DNA of 64,000 bases from assembly GCA_037957365.1 (NCBI GenBank), contig JARHVA010003525.1:494501-558500 (forward strand), in the 5' to 3' direction. The notes under the pieces are model-generated. The model saw only the letters and a list, made by a program, of their open reading frames with translations. It searched no databases and had not been told where the DNA came from. A program made the position numbers and the translations under genes. Below are positions 59,641-64,000 of the stretch, piece by piece (position 1 is the first letter of the stretch; each line of letters starts with the position of its first letter). This DNA comes from Torreya grandis. Lineage: Eukaryota > Streptophyta > Pinopsida > Cupressales > Taxaceae.

Positions 59641-60157
59641 ATAGAAAACATAAATAAGAGATAAAATAGTAATAATAATAAAAAATAAATTAATATCTAA
59701 GACAATAAAAAAATGAATAAATAACTCAAATATGATGAATTACTCTAATAATTCAATATTAATCTGATATAGAATACACAAATAGCCATTACTTATATAA
59801 AGCAAGGTATGCAAGATAAAGATAAGGGAATTCATATAACACATGCAGTTCAACTAATATCTAACTACATAAATAGTGGAGTGAAACTTCACACTAACAA
59901 TATAGTTGTCCAACATGTGTAAATTATCAACATAAGTTGACTAATATTTAAATAATTTTATCCTATCTTACCTTGAATAGTGGAGTAGAACTCTACTGTA
60001 ACAAGATAGGTGTCCAAGTTTACTACTAGTTAAGAAAGCTTATCCTATTTGGTGAAAATTATTAATAAAATAATAAAATAATTACAATAAGTAATTATTG
60101 AACTAATATAAATAATAAATACAAGTAAATTAAATAAAGAAAATAAATGCACTAACA
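59640..60157 (-). repeat. 3' LTR of copia-2 (left end approximate)
   Basis: On the minus strand it begins TGTTAGTGCATT at 60157, just after a purine tract. The other end lies somewhere near 59633-59780, where gypsy-3 sequence stops. The partner LTR is outside the window. It contains two similar GTGGAGT(G/A)(A/G)AACT segments at 59878 and 59981, each followed by CAAxATAG and GTGTCCAA-like text, a minor internal repeat. Confidence 0.6.
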
Positions 60158-60167
60158 CCCCTCATAA
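60158..60167 (-). other. Polypurine tract of copia-2
   Basis: The minus strand reads TTATGAGGGG directly before the LTR start, the usual form in copia elements. Confidence 0.65.
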
Positions 60168-60329
60168 GTGATGCTAGGTAGGGCTATACAGATAAGAGTC
60201 CTGGAAATGCGTAGCCATTTAAAATACTCTATATAAATAGATAAGGAAAGGAGAAAAATTGAAGGAAAAAAACTCTTCAAAATGAAGGTCTAGGATATCC
60301 CCCTAAATAACTAATGTCTTTCACCCCCA

Positions 60330-61700
60330 AAAGAGATCACAAATGAAGATACTTGCTCTCAGTGAAAGGTTGGTGAAAAAATCTATAATCTGATCCTTTA
60401 TAGGACAATATTAAAGATCAATGATCTCAATTTGAATTGGCTCCTTGATAAAGTGCATATATATCTCTATGTGTTTAGTTCTCTGATGATGAACCAAAAT
60501 CTTTAAGATCTGGGTAGTGCTTTTATTGTTATAGTAGATGACTGATGGCTTCCAAAATAGAACACCAATCTTAGTGAGAATATTCTAAAGCCAAATAGCC
60601 TTAGTAGTGGCATTAATAACACCATGATACTTAGCATATGTATATTAAAGATTAATAGCATGCTACTTCTTACTCTACCAATAAATGGGGCTGAATTCAA
60701 AGTGAAATTAGTAACCAAAAGTGGACTTATGATCATCATAATCTCTAGCCCAATCAAAACCTATGTATCCCACTAAGTCTAAACCTATACCTGCTATATA
60801 GTGAATCTTGTATCTGATAGTGCCTTGAATGTAGTTCAAAATACACTTGGTGGATCTCCATTGAAGCTCATGTGGTGTCTGCATAAATCATGAAACCATG
60901 CCAATTGCATATGAAATGTCAGGGCATGTATGAGTCAAGTAGATGAGGCTTCTTATAAGATGGTGATATAATGTGGCATCAATTGAGGGAGTGGAATAAT
61001 GAACCTCAAGTCTAACTCTAGATAAGAAAGGATTTAGTGTAGGCTTATAATCATCCATGTGAAATCAAGCTAACAAGCCCATGGCATACTTGGGTTGTGA
61101 AAGTGTAATCCCAGAAGAAGATTGTACTATTTGAATCTTGAGAAAATAGTGTAATAGGCCCATGTTTGTCATAGAAAACCTATCATGAAGTGCAGTCTTA
61201 ACACTACCTGATGATGGATGTTGTGCTCCCTATAATAATGAGATCATCAACATAGATCACTAAGTATAATAGTAAATCTTCCTATCATAGAATATAGACA
61301 TCCAGATATGAGTGACATCTTGAGAACCCAACTGAAAGAAGAAATTTTTCCATCTTAGAATACTAAGTCTTAGAGGCTTATTTAAGACCATAGAGAGACT
61401 TATACATTTGACACACCAATGAAAAATATTGAACAAACCCCTTTAGATGATCCATATGTATCTTTTCATGAAGATCCCCATGAAGAAATGCACTCTTCAT
61501 TTTCATCTAATGTATAGCCCAACCATGAGCTGCACCAATAGCTAGTCTCAAATGAATGGAAATCATCTTAGAAATAAGAACAAAGGTTTTTATATAGTCA
61601 ATGAATTCCACTTGGGAAAAACCTTTGGCCATTAAGAGTGATTTATACTTATCAATATTTCCACCCACATCGTACTAATTTTCTTTCTTTAGGAAGAGGA
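60330..61700 (-). pseudogene. copia-2 reverse transcriptase and RNase H
   Basis: On the minus strand, RT begins near 61690 (KYKSLLMAKGFSQVEFIDY), then SAFLHGDLHEKIHM, QMYKSLYGLK, and the catalytic YVDDLIII near 61250. RNase H follows, from about 60850 (GYIGFDWARDYDDHKSTFGY) to 60400 (HHQRTKHIEIYMHFI). The YVDD box is intact, but the TEAE-type block of RNase H has decayed to TYAKY. Stops are frequent. Classic copia order with RNase H at the 3' end. Confidence 0.9.
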
Positions 61701-63230
61701 ATAAGATCCCAAGTGTTGTTCTTAATCAATGAGTCATACTCATCTTCCATCATTGAATCCCACTCAACTATCCCTGTGGCTTCCTAAAAAGACTATGGAT
61801 CTAAAGCTATGGCGATGTAGGATTGTGGAAGATCATGTTGTGACTTTGTTCTCCTTCTATCTAATGGATCCCTAACAAGAGGGTTTGCATCCACCAAAGT
61901 TTGTTGAGCCCATAAAATCATCAATAGGTAAGGATCTAGAGGAGGAGGAGGAGGAGGAACATGACCTACTAAAACTTACTAGGGAGGTATTACCTTATCA
62001 TCCCTATGAGTAGATGAAGTAAGAGTATCATCATCACTATTATCTAGTTCTTGTAAGGAAGAAGAATGAGAAATGTTAGAAGACAAGTTTGAAGGACTTT
62101 CTTCAAAATAAACACTTCTTGCTATAATAAGCTTATGTGAATATGGATCAATGAGATGATATCCCTTAACACCATTTGTATATCTCATAAATATGCAAGT
62201 CTAGCTTTGTTTTTCTAAAGCATGGCACTTTTTTGAAGGTATGTGAGCCCATATTGGACTACTAAAGACTCTAAAATGACGTACATCTAGCTTCCTATTG
62301 CACCAAGATTCAAGAGGTGTTATCCCCTTAAAATCTTTGTGAGGAACCTTATTCTATATATATGCAACACAATTAATTACTTCTACCTTGTACTCAAGGA
62401 CTAATGATTTTGCATGAATAATACAACTTATCATCTCTTTTAAGAATTTATTCTTCCTCTTTGCTACACCATTATGTTGAGGTTTGTATGCAACTAAATG
62501 CTAAAGATCAATTAATTCAAGAGCACATAATTGTTCAAACTTGTTGTTCACATATTCCCTCCCATTATCTATGCGAAGGATACATACTTTCCAAATTGTT
62601 TCCCTGCTAGAGCTTTAAACTCTAGAAATATATCAAATACTTCACTCTTGAGTTTCAAAAAATAAACCTAAGTATATCTATAATAGTCATTAATAAATAT
62701 GAGAACATAGTAGATTTTACTAAAATACAAAGTAGGTAATGGAACGTTAAGTCACTATCAACAAGTTTGAGGACTTGTGTAGCCCTCCAAGCCTTCCCCT
62801 TATTAAACTTATCCTTTAGATGTTTGCCTAAGGCACAACCATGACATACACCCCTAAAAATTGAATCTATGAAAGTCTTGTAACCATCTCCTACTGACTA
62901 AGCTACTATAAATAATGGTAATTTAGATGACCAAATTTCTCATGCCATAGCTTTCTCATAGAATCAGTGGGTGAGAGCAAAGCTGTAGAGGAAGACTAAC
63001 GCAAAATTTTTGAGAATGAATAAAGTTGAATATGATTGTTAACTTTTTCCACTACAACTAAGACATTATCCTCCAATTTTTTGATTGATACAGAATCAGG
63101 TGTGAACTCAACTTTCCTACCAGTATCAAAGTGAGTGATTTGGTAGATAGAGAGAAGGTTAGTTGATAACTCTAGAACATAGAGGACATCCTAAAATACA
63201 CCACTATCAACATCAACTATACCTTTTCCT
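61701..63230 (-). pseudogene. copia-2 integrase
   Basis: The GAG-pre-integrase segment and zinc finger are at about 62830-63100 (LWHEKFGHLNYHYL; CHGCALGKHLKDKF). The core runs through about 62470-62600 (NKFEQLCALELIDL, then PQHNGVAKRKN, with the expected Glu of VAERKN replaced by Lys). The C-terminal part near 62190-62330 reads WAHIPSKKCHALEKQS and CIFMRYTNGVKGYHLIDP, typical of copia. A polar linker towards RT spans 61700-62000. Confidence 0.85.
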
Positions 63231-64000
63231 ATAACATATACCTTAGAATCATCACCTATGAGAATATGAGGCAAGGAACTTGGTTCTAATCCAAAAAATT
63301 GTTCTTGATCTGAACCCATATGGTATGAAGCACCTGAGTCAGTTACCCATGACTTGGGAGTATTTTCTAGTGCAACTAGTGATGTAGCTTTCCCTTTCCC
63401 TGAATTTTAAGCAGTGGAAGAATCCTTTGAAGATGATTGATTGATGTTATTCTTTTTTAGAAGACCCCTAAGTTCATCAATCTCTTTCTTTCAGTAATCT
63501 TGTTCACTATCAAACCCATTTTTATAATAAGGGCAAGGAGTGTCGATTCTTTTTTATGAATCCCCTTTCTTATTAATGGATTTATAATCTCCTTGTGAGG
63601 AAAACTATTGCCCTTTATTTTTATCTTTCTGTGACTTATTTTGATTATTCTACTTCTTTTTACTTGAACCTATATTTGATGTTGATGTTGAAACTTACTT
63701 ATGCAGAGGTTGACTTGCAATTAGAGCTTGAGATTTGGATGACTTGATAGACCCATATATATTAACTTTTCTTCTTCAACCATTAGAATCTTAGAAAATA
63801 CCTCAAAGGTAAGAATTTGATAAGATGTGCCCAATGTGATCCTTTGAGTCTGAAAGCTAGATACAAAGGATGAATATTCAAGACCTAATTTATGTAAGAC
63901 ATTAAAAATCAATTGAATATCTTTTTTATCAATTTTACATTCAAAAAGTTGTGCTCTAAGATCTATGACTTTAGTGATGTAGTCTTGTATTGTAGCATAA
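63231..64000 (-). pseudogene. copia-2 protease and gag C-terminal part, cut by window edge
   Basis: The protease active site SWVTDSGASYHMGS is at 63315-63360. A partly lost zinc knuckle (CPYYKNGFDSEQDY, where C-x-YC...H...C would be expected) lies near 63480-63530. The gag UBN2-type end at 63721-63912 reads HKLGLEYSSFVSSFQTQ, then LTFEVFSKILMVEEEK. The gag start and 5' LTR lie beyond the right edge. Confidence 0.85.

Overview
This window looks like non-genic DNA from a large, AT-rich land-plant genome. The pile-up of nested Ty3/gypsy Tat-lineage and Ty1/copia elements, the deep decay of the older copies and the long dinucleotide repeats point to a gymnosperm-like genome. That is an inference from style; a fern or lycophyte is not excluded. 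I see no intact host gene, no tRNA or rRNA, and nothing bacterial or organellar.

Layout. 1-1978: the 5' part (LTR, PBS, gag, protease) of a copia element on the minus strand, cut by the window edge. 4230-10332: a heavily decayed Tat-type gypsy gag-pol on the plus strand. Downstream of it lie a 3' untranslated stretch with large microsatellites, an antisense plant-mobile-domain (PMD) pseudogene at 13.0-14.6 kb, and a polypurine tract with an LTR start at 15.99 kb. 17-29 kb: mostly old AT-rich DNA with a gypsy protease scrap (21.4 kb), a cluster of short palindromes (21.7 kb), unrecognised coding-like pieces (22.8-24.5 kb) and a five-unit tandem array of about 556 bp (26.2-28.7 kb). 29.5-31.95 kb: a decayed transposase-like gene on the minus strand.

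The centrepiece is a complete gypsy element at 31957-49124 (17,168 bp, minus strand) flanked by the 5-bp target duplication AGCTC. Its LTRs are about 5.4 kb each. Each LTR holds a 1,123-codon reading frame on the same strand as gag-pol, with its own TATA box and an array of 38-bp GC-rich palindromes in its presumed leader. A second TATA box downstream of that frame probably drives the genomic RNA, so the extra gene appears to sit inside U3. The internal gag-pol is one uninterrupted frame of 1,884 codons apart from ten in-frame stops. Its domain order is gag, protease, second (archaeal-type) RNase H, RT, gypsy RNase H, integrase. The second RNase H lies before RT, whereas the decayed gypsy at 4-10 kb has it after the first RNase H.

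49.1-64 kb: AT-rich DNA with hairpins, a roughly 470-bp tandem duplication and TA repeats, then the 5' end of another Tat-like gypsy (LTR end at 57659, PBS, gag to about 59.64 kb). A second minus-strand copia element (3' LTR, RNase H, RT, integrase, protease, part of gag) interrupts it and runs off the right edge.

How the pieces relate: the gypsy at 31.9-49.1 kb is clearly more GC-rich and far better preserved than its surroundings, so it is a younger insertion into older wreckage. Its damage, and much of that elsewhere, is what C-to-T change of methylated DNA would leave.
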